DNA of 64,000 nucleotides. Origin: Hymenoscyphus infarciens. Taxonomy: Eukaryota > Ascomycota > Leotiomycetes > Helotiales > Helotiaceae. Both the position numbers and the translations under genes were made by a program. Position 1 is the stretch's first letter, and the number at the start of each line of letters is the position of its first letter. The DNA is taken from assembly GCA_001414345.1 (NCBI GenBank), contig LLCB01000381.1:1-64000 (forward strand), in the 5' to 3' direction. This document shows, piece after piece, positions 36,661 through 49,199 of the stretch. A model generated the notes under the pieces. That model saw only the letters and a program-made list of their open reading frames with translations, ran no database searches and was not told the DNA's origin.

Positions 36661-37447
36661 ACCACCCCGGACATTATTGGCTGTTGCCGAGGGAAAGAGT
36701 TCGCGGAGACCCGCCTTTAATTTTACAACGTTGTACTCAGCCAATAGTGGCTTTGCAGAAAGCGGAGCAGGAAAGATCCCCCCTTTTTAACCCTTGCCAA
36801 CCCCCAAAGTCATCTCCTATTCCTCGACGCAATGATGAACCAATTTGCGTTGGTGATCACGTTTGGTAGCATCGGAATTGCCCAAATATTATAGAATTAG
36901 ACTTCCGTCATCGACCACGCACGCACGTGACTCTTCTTCACTTCTATGCCTCATCTCCTCCTGTCATCTCCTCATCTCCTCACCTCACTTGGAAGTTGCG
37001 GCTGTTTTCCTCACTGCCACAGTGGCTGTTCTGTTCTTCGACTTCGAGAGCAAGGCAACCCGACGCGACGCGACGCGTCACATACACTATCGGCCTCGTC
37101 GGCGCCGGGCCGGGCAGACACGAGTGAATTTGGGTCAGTAGATTCGCCTCTTTATTTTACTCTCCCGGCGGAGGGGGGCGGAGGACAATCTCCCGCATGA
37201 ACGGCGTCCGCTGTCAATTACACCATTACTACCATTACTCGGTGCGACTAAGCCAAGCATTCGTCTAAGAATGCTTAATTTAATTCTTGACGGTTAAAAA
37301 GAAGCACTCGTAGGCTGAGCCAATCCCTCCCTCGCCTCAAGGCTGGTAAGCAATGGCCTTTTTGTTCGCGTTACATAGGCTCCTAAGGCCAGTCCTCGAG
37401 ACTCGCTCTTCAAGAAGCGAATATCAAACTCCAGATTTCAAGAATCA

Positions 37448-37680
37448 ATACTCCCCCCCCCCCCCCCAAAAAAATTTAACCCCAAACCTTTTTTTTTTTT
37501 TTCAACCCCCCCCCCCTTCAAAGTTTCCCCCCGCCCCAAAAAAAAATTAATTTAGGGCGGCGGGGGGGAAGAAAAAAAAAAAAACAAAACAAAACAAAAA
37601 CCCCAAACCCCCCCCCACCCCCCCCCCCCCCCCACCCCACCCCCCCCCCCCAACACCCCCCCACCCCCACACCGCCACAC
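37448..37680. repeat. poly-C/poly-A/poly-T low-complexity patch
   Basis: Runs of up to 17 C or 14 T, and mixed C/A runs, fill about 230 bp. Such a patch is rare in fungal DNA and may be partly sequencing or assembly noise. Confidence 0.85.
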
Positions 37681-38185
37681 CCAACTCAAAAAACCCACCA
37701 AAAGAGAGAAAAAATCCAAGCCTCAAGCCAAGCCCCCAAATCCACGCCCGCCTAGACGTTGGCGCATCCTCTCTCAGTCGTGCTCCCTTTCTGCCAATTT
37801 TCAAACATTTCAGGCTAAAATAGCGCCCCGCACGCCATCTCGACGCCAACGCAAGACCAGACCTGACTTTGGTACCTGCGTTAGACTTTCCATGTCGGAG
37901 AAACGTTTCTGCAGGTAAAGATGGTAAGGTTGGGAAGCTGCAATAAGATCAAAGCCTACAGTATATGTTTTCTCGCCTAGTGAGTGAGTGAAGGAAGGAA
38001 GCTCAATCAGTAGTAGGGCTAGTGAATTGTTCCCACAGGTAAGTAAGTAAGTGGTATTTTGTTTAATCAGCAGCGAGCGGCAAAGGAGATACAACAAGTC
38101 CCAAAGCCGTTGTTGTACTACCGAGAGGCTGGGAGGCTTTCTTTCCTGTGGTATAGTACATCCATCTACGATGCCAAACAGTATT

Positions 38186-38345
38186 TGGGGACACCAGGGG
38201 GTGTAGGAATTCGTAATTGGTTATAAGTAGAGTATCTTTATACTACTCTCTTAATTGTTCAACTAAGACTAGGAAAATTAATTCAATTATCTTGTAAGAC
38301 TAGAATAATAAGATTTATAGGTACCTTAGACTATAGTTACATAGT
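38186..38345. mobile_element. miniature inverted-repeat element, copy C (truncated, RIP-type changes)
   Basis: The left end CACCAGGGGGTGTAGGAATT matches copy B's terminal repeat. The centre follows copy B with changes such as TACACT to TATACT and TTCGACTAGG to TTCAACTAAG. About 70 bp of the right half is missing, and the right terminal repeat is lost after TAGACTATAGTTAC. Confidence 0.82.
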
Positions 38346-38936
38346 AGTAGAAGGAGGTGTGCACTCAGAAATCTCTCGTACTTCCTAGACCTGATAGTAT
38401 ATATGTATGTACTATAGAAATTCACCATCTCATCTCACTTTCCAACATCAGATCCATTCAGTTTATTACTCAATTATCTCTACTTACAGCAATCCCAGTC
38501 CTGATAAAGCGCACTCACCAACCATCAAAACCATTATGCCTTGGCCTTCTCGCACCACAGCCTCCTTATCAACATCGGCAACGAGCCAATGCTCTTGAAC
38601 CACTATACCTATAGGTGCCATACCTAGGTCCGTCCCTCGAAGACTAGATGAAATCAAAGCATCACCCACTATTTCTACATATTCCAACACTCCAAACACA
38701 AACGCTCATCCCTAGTGCTGCCCCTCCAGTGTTCGAAACTCTGAAATCAAAACCTCAAAACCTCAAATGGAAACCAACCCCTCATCCATCGCAACTCGAA
38801 AATGAAAACTCTCAAATAACAACCAAACTCCCATCCCTCAAAAGTCGCAAATGAAGAACTCGAATGAAAAACCAACTCTTCCACCTCCCTCCCTCCATAC
38901 TCCACCATATCAAAAAATTCAAAACCATCCTCAACT

Positions 38937-41900
38937 TCACGACCATCCCGGTGTGGGACCAAACCCAGGAGTCTCCCATTCACCACCAGCATCAACGTGA
39001 GAAAGCTCCTCCCACTCATTCCCCCCCTCATAATCCGAAAGCGCCGAAATCTCAGATGCTCTCGCACTAACAGTCCTTTCACGATGCTCCGGATCCGGAA
39101 GAAAGTGAACACGCTTCAGATCCGAAGCACTTCTCATCCTAGTCGGCGCTTCTGAGGTCTCGCCATAATACCTCCTCGGATCTTCATTCGCGGGTCCAGC
39201 ACTTCGACTTCGTTCTCGATATGTGGTACGGAATTCTGGAGACTCGTCGGAGAAGTGTGCTCTTTCGCGGGTATGGGTTGGCGGTCTTGATGATTCTCTA
39301 CTCGCTGGAATGCGAGAAGTGCTCCTGCTTCGATTCTCTCTTCGTTCGGAGATCTCCTCAGGTCGAACATGAGCGAAGCCTTGGCCAAAACTTCGCGGCG
39401 ATTCGAGAGACTCTCGAGGTTGGCTAGGTACACGAGAAGTGCTCCTGCTTCGGTTTACTTGTGGTTCGAAATCTTCCGGGGGGGTGACGATTCGTGCTCT
39501 GGAGATGCTTCGGCTTCGAATTGGGAACTGTTGGAATTCCTCAGGAGGTTCGACAATCCGAACAGAAGTGCTTTGGCTTCGAGTTGGTTGCTGCTCGTAA
39601 TATTCTTCTTCTGATGCTAGTGGGGATGGACGTCTTCTTGCTTCACAATCGAATCTCTCATCTTCTGACACCACTGGAGATGGACGTCTTATTTCCGCCC
39701 GGGTTTCTCTCTCGGATGGATAATCATATCGGATTGAGGCCTGATGTTCCGGTGTAATAGGGTAAGGAGGTGCATTTACAATGTTTTGCCAGATTTCCTC
39801 GTCAGTTCGGCCTTTAGGTAATGGTCCATCTTGACCTTTAGGTCCACGTCTGGTCGGAGAGGGAGGACTGGGAGCTTGGGGAAGGTCATATGGTTCTATA
39901 TTGTTGTTAGGTCAATCAGCCTGCCAACCTATGTAAGACACTCGGTCATGCGCCCCCCTTCTTATTACATTAAGTATTCTCGTGTGGCAAGATAGAAAAC
40001 CACTTACCAGTTCTGTAGCTGAGCTCTGCCTCAATACTCGCCTCTTCCCGATATCCATCCCTGTCTGTACGATAACTTTTCCGGGATACTCGTCTGCGAA
40101 TTGCTGGCTCTGGCTCTACATCGGAATACTCTTCGTTCCTCCAATCATCCTGATAATACCTTGCGGCTTCGTCCATCATCGAGAATCGCTTTGCTTGCAT
40201 ATCTTGATCTCTTCTTTCGAGCGTGACCCTATCGATATACTCTTGTCTTCGTCTCTCTTCTTCCAACTCTCCTTCCCTCCGACGCTCCTCTTCGAGTTCT
40301 CTCTTTGGTCGATAGACTTGCAAGTGAGACTGGCTTCTCTTCGGGTGTACCTGCTTCTTTTGTAAGTATTGTGCGAGAAAGTCTGGATTAATTACAACCA
40401 TTCTCCCAAATTGTTTAGAATAATCAGGAATTTGGTTTCTTGATTGTTCCAAATACTCTCGGTTAATAAGGAAAGGGGGATACGCAAGGAAATAGCAGAT
40501 TTACCGGATAGGACTCGCACGTTCGGGTAGGACTTTCGTGTACTGGACCCCAGGGGGCTTGCGGGAAAACCGGTGAGTTACGTTCTCGTCGTCGACGTTC
40601 AGATGCCACACGCGACCGGCTTGAGCTTGAAGTATCCAAAGAACCAAAGCTGCTATCTCGACTCGGCATGGCGGGTGGCTGAAAGTCGCGCCGAGAAGTT
40701 CTTCTTCGTGGCGGAGGATTTTCGGGAGTCAAAGGTTCATCATTGTCGTCAGAGAAGTAAACAGGTATGGTCTTACGCTTTGGTGGCGTGATCACCAGCT
40801 CTTCTCCTTCCTCCAGGACATCAATCGATATCTTTCGTCCACGATTCGATTCTCGCAATTCTTCTTCGAATAGACGCCGCTCTTTCCCGTTCCCTTCCGC
40901 CCCTTTCTCGAAGAACTTAATTGAAACCTTGTCTCGCTCTTTCCTCTTGTGATCTCTAGGGGCCTTAACATGCCGGTAAAAAGGCGACAGAGATCTTCCT
41001 CGTCTCTCCTTCCGTCGATGAGCGTCCACATGTCGGAATAGTGGAGAGGGGGAACGTGGTGCCGTTAGGCGAGGAACTTGACTTCTATCTTGTTCTGGAT
41101 ATCTCACCCTCGACAGAGATATTTCGCGGGTTTTATGGAGTCGTCGTCCTTTACGTCCGCGTCCCACTTCTTGGTCAGCTGCCTCTTCTTGGACAGTGAT
41201 GATGCCCTTTGCCGGTACATAACGTGCATGTTCCTATTATTTCATCAGAAATGCCTGATTCTTCAACTCTCCCAAAGCGTCTCGAGCAATCAAACAACCA
41301 GACAGGTGTTTATCAAGTAAGACTGGAAATAAGAAATACGAAGAGAAAATGAATATAAGTAACTCACCCTCTTATGATCGGGTTTCCGGCGTCGCACGTA
41401 TGATTCCATTTCACCACCGCTGGACTCAAACCTCTGTGCATCCCCAACTAGCGAACCTCCCCTATCCAAGTCAACCACCCTTACGCTCTTCTTCTTTTTT
41501 CCATTCTTGCCCTTGTATCTATCGTTACTCTTCTTTCTTCTCCTTGGCTCCTCGGTGCTGCTCGCGCTACTTGTTGAGCTGGCGTCCCTTTGACATCTTC
41601 TGCAAAAGCCAGGGATTGGTGTTTCGCCAGGCACAATTGGGTGTTGCAAATGGTATCTCTTGGATCTAAGTCCTCCACAGTGTCCGCAGATGTGTCTAGC
41701 CAGGTTTGATGTCGTAGTAGTGGTAGTTTTATGTTTCTTGGTATCTTTTGACTTTTTTTGGTCCGACACTACGTATTTGGTGTAATGCGCGTCGAAACCA
41801 CGAAGCTTGTCAAAATCTGCCGGTGTGGGATTCGGCATATACGGAGGACCAGAGACCGTCGGTCCTGGTTGAGAATTGGGAGGCATACCCATTTGATTGT

Positions 41901-42334
41901 TCGGATAATACGCAAGTTGTGGGATTTGAGCTCCTGGTTGAGGAAGGTATGGGATACCACCGATGAGAAGAGGAGTTGGCGCAGCTCCGATTGACTTTGA
42001 TCTCTTTCGAACAGGCGATTTAGATTTCTTTCGAGCGGGCTTGGTACCGAATGATCCTCCTAGGATACTGATTGCGTTGTCGGCGGGCGTGTCTTTCTTG
42101 GAGCGCGCCATGACTAGCTTGCCATTCACCTTTGTAAAGTATGTCATTCCAGCGGGGACAACTTTCTTTGCTTCCTTCTCGGATTCTTCGCCGCCGGAGC
42201 GACTGGGTTGGTAACTATGCTCAGGTTAGATAAAGTCCTTTCTGTAACAACTCCAAGGATGGTCGGCGCAGAGCGGTGCTTGCTTTGAAGTTAGAGCAAG
42301 ATCGAGAGACGACTTACACTGTGATCATGGTCAT
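38937..42334 (-). CDS. uncharacterised basic SR-rich protein with a CxxC..CxxC zinc-site
   Basis: I do not recognise this protein. Five exons on the minus strand (42318-42334, 41368-42214, 40505-41233, 40008-40455, 38937-39895) join in frame to 999 residues, beginning MTMITVYQPSRSGGEE. Near residues 29-45, MTYFTKVNGKLVMARSKKD is followed by Arg/Lys/Ser-rich sequence. A possible zinc site is CGHC (182, 185) with CRRC (210, 213), 24 residues between pairs. Then come acidic/basic segments, a coiled-coil-like ELEEERRREGELEEERRR run, and a C-terminal region with several RSRSxS repeats, two followed by PPEEF/PPEDF. Arg/Ser-rich composition suggests a nuclear or RNA-linked role; this is inference. 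The 17-nt first exon is the weakest part of the model; the others are fixed by consistent splice phases. Confidence 0.78.
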
Positions 42335-45008
42335 TTCTCGCGAAAGCTATTGCGAAACAAGCAGTCAGATCAAAGAATAAGCGCAGGTGAAAGCAAGACA
42401 AGAGTGTAGAGAGGGGATGGTGGAGTTGTAGAGTTGTGAGGTGAAAAATTGTAGGGAAGTTATGGAGTCGTAAAAGGCAAGAGCGACCAGTTGGGGCGAA
42501 GCCTCTTTGGTATTCACCAATTTCAAAAAGAGTTGACAGTAAAAGCGGCAGTCTATTTTAAACTCACGCTGACGTCCTAAAACTTTGCCAAACCTTTTTC
42601 ATTGCGTAGCTGCCACGTACTTTTGGGTTCAAGTCAACATTCTGCGTACACGGTACACTACATTTCTTACTAGGAGCGTAATGAAAGTGCAAAAATCAAG
42701 TACCCAAAATTTGAGTTGTTCAAAGCTATTTGGCATGATGTGTTGGCTTGCTTGCGAGAACGATATAGTCAGTGTGAGCAAGGAATTTATCAAAACGTTA
42801 CTCTGAGTAATGATGACTTGTTACTCAGGTGTAAATAAGAGTAACTACTCGCTACTCTATTCTATTATATTCATTGCGAACTGTATGATAATCATACAGT
42901 TCATCACCTTGAATATCATAGAAAAGCTACTTAAAGCGCCAGCTTTAACCGCTTGCCATAAACACTAGAGTACCTTGAAGATTGGCCGGCCAAGCCATAG
43001 CTGTAGATCGTTTCATGGCCGCGCTTCATGTTACCAAAGTGCTTCGTCAGTAAATAAAACTGGAACTCGTCCTACCAAGCCACCTATGCGCGTTATAAGA
43101 GGCTTTCTGCCGCCTTAATACTGACCTTGGCAAGAGACCTCCAAAAAATCCAAAGGAATACCTCAACACCACCACCCACGGCCAAAAAAAATACCAAAAA
43201 ATCAACAATCCTCTTTCGAGGAAGGGACTCATGATGAGAAAGCCCTCCAGCCGCTACTGGAACTTTTATGCCTTAGAGTCTTTCATTCTGCCACTAGGTC
43301 GTTTCCATTAATGTGGTTCAGCACCGCCAGGAGCGGGTGTCAACCTCCTTACCAAGTCACCAAGTTGAGGGAATGGGTGGGCAAGTCTGATTGGACAAAT
43401 GAATGAGAGCTCTGTCCTTATTTCGGTACTTGACTTTGATAGTGGGTCAGTGTGGATTTGGGGGTATGTGGGTGGGTGGGGCGAGAAGGTGATTGGACCA
43501 ATGGCGGCAGCTGGTTTGAACCTGGTCACTCCTTCAACTCCCAGTCCCTCAGGTAGGTAACCACAAATACCATTTGCAAATTATCCACCACAGCCTGGAA
43601 CTCACAGGCTCGGTGGGCACTCCCGTTGAATCCTCTCCCAAAACCACCTGCAGCTAAAGCAAAAATGGGTTGACCGCTCGGTTAACGATGATTTGTAAAC
43701 AGGATTGAATGCGTGTTGAAATTCGTGGCTGCGAAACATTTGTCGTACCATGTTTTAGAAACTTTGGAAATGGCTCGAGTTGCACTCAGCATATGGCCCT
43801 CTCACGGCCTTTCTATCCGTCTGTAAGAGAAAATCAGCACAAAGAACAAGAACGTAGTCTAGGGAACGGGAGCAGAAAGTAGCAATTCATCGTTTGTTGA
43901 AGAAATTCAGTCACTCGCATTATGATAGATAGAAACTTCGAGAACCAAACAAGTTTTTTCAGAGAATCGTATTCTTAAAGGATAAACAAGGTTAGATTTA
44001 CTTAGGGAAGTCTTCCATTTGGTCGAGGTCGAGATCAAGTCTCGTTCCTTCCTTGATTTTGACCAGCAGGCAGGTAGAAGACCGGGAGACCAACCTTGCC
44101 ACTGTCTAGGTATGGCGAACCTAAAAGTTCAACACAATGTTGTGGCAAGGCACGACCTCCCAGCTTGATTACCCCGGCTGTATGGTCGTTGCTTCCCTCT
44201 TCTCGACCTCGTCGTAACGCCACAATGTAAACGAGAAGGGAAAGCGTGGCTGTCTACCTACCTAGTTATAGTAGGAAAATGCGTCGCCAGAGGGAGCGGG
44301 GAGTCGAAAAACAAATTGTTCCATGGTCTTATGTTGTTGATCGACTTCTCACGAATACCTACCTATGTACTGGCCTGAATTTTCACTCCTCACGTTTTGA
44401 ATGTCACCTACTAGTAGAACAATTACACCTATACGTACTTCCTTATTATCGTATGGAGAATTCGGGTACGGCTCTCGATGTTCCCGCTTTCTGGTATAAA
44501 TCCAATGCCTATTACCCTAGAATCCAAAAATGCGATTCTTTTGCGACGTTGAATCATTTGTCCGTCAACCCCGTTGGACACCTCGTCGTGTCGTGGTTTC
44601 GTGACCCTTGATACTGCCCTGCTGAAGGGAAGGTCGACCGCCGAAGTCGTTCCTTCCCTCGCTTGACCCCAAAATACCACATGACCGCTTCTTCCCTCTA
44701 TTGCTTGCCACGAGACCGGGAGGCTCAATTTTGCGTCACGATCATGACTTGGATTCTCCTAGAAAGCTAGATCAATACGAGCGATGAAACCTGTGTATCA
44801 ACTGCCCACTTTTGACTGCCCAAGCAGGAAAGCAACCTGGAATAGAATTTAGGCAAAGACAGAAGAAACACTCACAACTTTCTCACGCTTCCTCAGTGAC
44901 GCAGAGGCTTATTTATGAATACATTTCTAGTAGCAAAAAATATCCTCGCTGCAGTTTTTAAGCCGCGCCCCAATGACATATGAGATATGATACATAATTC
45001 CCTTCCTT
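42335..45008. other. intergenic region, no supported gene
   Basis: Holds the promoter of the SR-rich gene and the 3' flank of STT3. Frames at 44035-44728 have no recognisable features. A perfect 25-bp palindrome lies at 42878-42902. Confidence 0.6.
42878..42902. repeat. perfect 25-bp hairpin palindrome
   Basis: Arms GAACTGTATGAT and ATCATACAGTTC are separated by a single A. No flanking repeat was seen. It could be a regulatory dyad or a chance hairpin. Confidence 0.8.
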
Positions 45009-47573
45009 TTATTCAACACGCAAAACTTTTGGTCCTCTTCTCTTGATCGTCTTCTTCTTCTTGTTTCCCCTCTCAAAAGATGCAGCGGCGGCATGGTTTC
45101 TGCCAACATTGTCCAGGTCCTTGACCTTGTAGATTCTAATGATCCAGTTCTCACTGGTGAATGCCTCATCCAAGGTGTTGAGAGTTGGTCCTTGATCTGG
45201 CATCTTGACACCACGAACTCGATCCTGGCATTGTCCAGCAGGGAAGAGTGAATTGTAGTTGTAGTATGACATCTTGTACCTAGAATGATATTAGTATAGA
45301 TCTCACTCTTCAAGGGGTATATTTCTTACATCAGGCTGTTCTTCATGGTCTCAGTGGCACCACCATCCACTCTGTATTCACCTCTCTCAGTGAAGAAATC
45401 ACGCTCCTTGACCTCATCAGGCCAAATACCTTCAGCAATACGTACCATCCACAAGAACTTGTTGATGTCGTCTCCGGAATAACCCAAAAGTCCACCAAAG
45501 ACAACAAGAACGTAGTCTACTTCGTGTTGACGCATAATTGGATAACTGACCTCCTCGCTAGAGCTCATCGCTTTTCCGACAGTTGCAATATGTGTGTTGT
45601 TCCACGTGTTGTTATCGACGAGAGTTGGTCTGTCGGCCATACCACCAATTTGGTAACCATAATCCCACCAAGACATGATCTTGGCGTCTTCCTTGGTGTT
45701 TTGTCGAAGCCATTGGTATGCCTCTCGGTAATCGTCGATGATGTGTTGGCTTCCGTCTGGCATTCTGCTTGCCAATACAACGGAGGGAGATGAGTAGGCA
45801 TTGGACGTTACCCAAGTGCAGTGAAGAACGAAGAGTAAAAGATAAGCAGTCAATGCACTGACAACAGATGTCTTGGAGAACGTGGTGTAAATACCCACAA
45901 GAGGTTGTCGCATTGAGCGGAGACCATCTTGCTTGACTGCTGCCTTCTTTGGAGCACCGTTTGTGGCGTCAGCTCCTCCTTCGGCGGGCTCTACAGGAGA
46001 AGTGATAGTGAGATAAGTGTCTAACAAGTGCGATAAGACCAAGGCTGCAGCGACGCACACAATAGGTGTGAGAGTGAGCATCAATCTGACCATAACGCCA
46101 GAAAAGTAACTGGCAAGAATGGCATAGACAACAACGAAGACCTGCTCATCAGCGAGCTTAAGGAAGCAAAGGTAAACACCGGCTGGGAAAAGCCAGATGA
46201 GGAGATTAAGATCGAAGAAGAATGCTGGCCAGGCAGTAGGTTGATGCTCAGAAACCGAAGCAATGATCGGAATATGAATCTTGGCGTATCCAGTATCCCA
46301 CAGAGAGTAGAATCGACCAGTCCATGGAGCAATGACACCGGAAACTGTTAGAAGGACAAGTCCACCAAAGGCAATGGTAAATACGGCAAGAACGAAACCC
46401 CTGAGAAGGGTTGCAAATTGCTTGCTTGGTACACCAGAACGGACAAACTCAACGAATCCAATCAATTGAAGAAGTCCGAAAACACCTAAAACTGTTAGTA
46501 CAAAATTATTTCCGGTTTCGAAAATAGAAAAACTTACCTAATGCAGACATATGCTCACTACTGCGGATTGGCAAAAATCCAACGAATGGAATTTGCATAC
46601 TGGCCAATGTTCCCAAGGCGTACCAGGTGCAGTAACTGACGTAGAGTCTTGGGCTGAAACGTCCCATGCAGACCAAGACAAATACGTGCAATGGGATCAA
46701 GTTGGTAATGAAAACATAACCACCCCACGCAGACACCATGTATCCGTAAAATAGAGCACAGAGAGCACCCCACATGGCTGATCCGAGCTTGAGTGCTTTG
46801 ATCCAGAGGTAGAAGGTAAAGACAAGAAGGAAAATGGCGATGGCCTCGTTATCGTAGCTGCCAGCAACTGAACGGGAGATGTAACCTGGGGCAATTCCCA
46901 TGAATGCGGCTGCAAGTAAACCAGCTGAGGGGGAGGTGGACATCTCGTTGGTGAAGAGGTAGGTCGCGAATGCTGTCAATCCAGAAAATCCCGGGGCGAG
47001 TAGCACACAGATATTTCGGATATCAACCGGAATGGTGAGGGCTCGTAGAGCATGATAGATGGCTCCACTGGTCACCATGAGACCTGGATAGAGAGTTCCT
47101 CCAGTAACTCGTCCGAGTGGATGCCATGTTCTGTCATCGAACCAATCCCAGAAATCGTAGAAACCATTTGACACCAGATATTTTGTAGCTCGGAAGTTGA
47201 ACCAAGGATCGACTATTATGAGAATTAGTTTCGAGTACTCGTCGTGGGTGGAGGCAGTTTGAGGGGGGTAAGCGCAAATCGAATGGAATAGTTACTAACA
47301 TTCGTGGATAATACTCTCGAAGCCTATAGGTTTAGAAGTTAGCAGAGTTTCTTTGCAGAGTAATACACGTCTTGGACAAAGAAGAAGAGACCTGGCTGCT
47401 TTTTTGAAACTGCCACTGGCAGTTTTGGTTTGGGCATACGTACGAATAACTGAAAACAGCCGACTGGCAATGGCAGCAGCTGCAATTAAGCAAAGAATTG
47501 ACAGTCGTAATATCCCTCTTGTGTTCCTCCCCGTATTACCCTTGAGGAAGGGTTCAACTATTGAGTCCGTCAT
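45009..47573 (-). CDS. STT3: oligosaccharyltransferase catalytic subunit STT3
   Basis: Transfers the preassembled glycan from dolichol pyrophosphate to Asn in N-x-S/T sequons in the ER lumen; the catalytic part of the OST complex. Minus-strand exons: 47444-47573, 47300-47323, 46538-47212, 45330-46485, 45009-45279, giving 751 residues, a usual fungal length. Conserved elements are the N-terminal [30 protein letters not shown] in a luminal loop, the WWDYG box (about residue 548), DNNTWNNTH, and a basic C-terminus [13 protein letters not shown]. Many membrane helices are evident between residues 20 and 490. The second exon is only 24 nt, and splicing it restores the diagnostic FESIIHE block. An in-frame TTG upstream is not needed; the ATG at 47573 fits the family. 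Essential in yeast. Confidence 0.97.
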
Positions 47574-48687
47574 GGTGGTGGTTGATTGCAAAATTGTTGT
47601 CGCGGACAATGTCGTATATCTGTTCGCTGAGGTGTAATCTGTCTCTTGGAGCTCTACGCGGCTGCAGGGGTTCCATCGAAGCTAAGCGTATTTTGTCTTG
47701 GCGCAGGCCAGCCTGTTGTGTCGTCCCGAATATCCTCCTCATCCAAAGGCTCAGAGTGAAAGTTTGGATGATTATTATTGTAAATTGTTATGGGGGGGAG
47801 GAATGGCTGGAGATGATGATTGTAAATTGGTCTACCCTAACCCTCAAATACTTTGCTAAATCTTGACCCAGATGCAAGCCAACCTGGAGTTCACAAGTTC
47901 CCTATGCTCTTTGTATCTACATGAATTGTCATTGCTTTAGCCATACACTTGAGGTCTGAGTCAATTGATAATTCCAAAAATGCGATTCGCCCGAGTCCAC
48001 GAATTCTGAAAGTAATAGTCTCTCCTCTCGCTCTTTTTTGTCATTACTCTCAAAGGCTTTCAAACAACCAGAGCTTTATGTCAAATTGTTCAAAGAAATT
48101 CATGTTTATTCTTTACTTAAAACTGAATGAGACTTGGTTGTCTGAAACTGCTGGGTAAAACCTGGAATACTCGGTTAAAGTAGGTGTACTGAGAGCCAAG
48201 GCCGACGGGAAGCTCTTATATCGAGCAGACCTTTGCCATAAACGAATAGAGGATAGTAGAAAGAAAAGGCAAAATGATAGAGGAGATAGGTATAGAGAAT
48301 ACTGTATATACTTGAGACTCCGAATCAGGTGTCGTTCCACCATTACTTACTTCTGTACTTCGTTCACCATGCCACAATTATCCATCGACAATGAGCACTG
48401 GTGATGAATTTTGGAAATAGAAAGGTCTTGAAGTAATTGGGGTCTTTCGCTGACAAATGAAACTCGCAATCAACTATCAACAATTCCCAAAGAACCCACC
48501 CCTGCTCTCGTTTTGCTCCCAACTATGAGTACAATGTACAAGAATATGCTGATTGACGTCTAAGGCTTTTTTGTATGAACCGTGAACATGCCATATGCCA
48601 ACCAGAAACCCAACTTATGACTCCTCTTGGCCATTCCTTCTATCTTCCCCCCATCATTACATTCATACACGATCCCCGTCCCCTTCC
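47574..48687. other. intergenic, STT3 promoter side, no gene seen
   Basis: No supported frame; contains the STT3 promoter and the 3' flank of the ATP synthase e gene. Confidence 0.6.
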
Positions 48688-49199
48688 CTACTTGGTCTCT
48701 GCCGCAACAGCATTCAATAGTGCCTCCAAATCGAACCGCGGGTCTTCAGGATCTCTAATGACTGTTGTAGTTATATTAGCACATGTTACAAAAAACAAGA
48801 ACAGGCCATTTCTGTCGGAAAGCCTCCAAGGAACTGCCGCAAGATTACGCCCTCTAACAGATGGTGGATGAACGTACTATCTCCTCCCGCTGTCTTAGCA
48901 CTCGGTGGTAGGTTCTTCTTGGTATATTCCGCCTTTGCTTGCTCGATCAACTTCTGCTTGTGCTCGTATTGTCTATTGATTGCGGCCAGTTTCGCTGATG
49001 AGGAAAGGGAGGCTTGGTGATAGACTCCGTAGAGAACACCGGCACCTAATGCAGACCACCTCAGAATCTGCAAAGTACACGTTAGCCAGTATTTTCATGG
49101 TATGCGCTGCGGAAATGAAAAGAGCCTCCTGAAGCATTGCAAAGCTTCTGAGGGAATTGCGCAAAAGTGTTCACTGACGTTTGTTCCGGTAGAAGCCAT
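48688..49199 (-). CDS. mitochondrial F1Fo ATP synthase subunit e
   Basis: Small inner-membrane subunit of the Fo sector, needed in yeast (TIM11/ATP21) for dimerisation of ATP synthase and so for cristae shape. Minus-strand exons 49179-49199, 48878-49067 and 48688-48761 give 94 residues. The N-terminal MASTGTN is followed by a membrane helix, ILRWSALGAGVLYGVYHQ, which carries a GxGxxYG-like pattern (family GxxxG). A charged helix, AAINRQYEHKQKLIEQAKAE, and a tail, RDPEDPRFDLEALLNAV, follow, as in fungal subunit e. The first exon is 21 nt, and both intron joins agree in phase. Arranged head-to-head with the dynein chain, 460 bp apart, so the promoters share space. Confidence 0.93.

Larger units (their letters stand above)
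36375..38936. other. intergenic region with homopolymer tracts, no supported gene
   Basis: Holds the promoter of paralogue 2, a 12-bp tandem repeat (36610-36660), a C/A/T homopolymer patch (37448-37680), and a truncated miniature element (38186-38345). Frames here (for example 38357-38614) show no supporting features. Confidence 0.6.

Noticed and set aside
37547..37849. Minus-strand Gly/Val/Phe-rich frame
   Set aside because: It is a translation of the homopolymer patch.
44246..44611. Plus-strand frame of 121 codons
   Set aside because: No family feature, no intron logic, mixed composition, and an equally long frame on the other strand.
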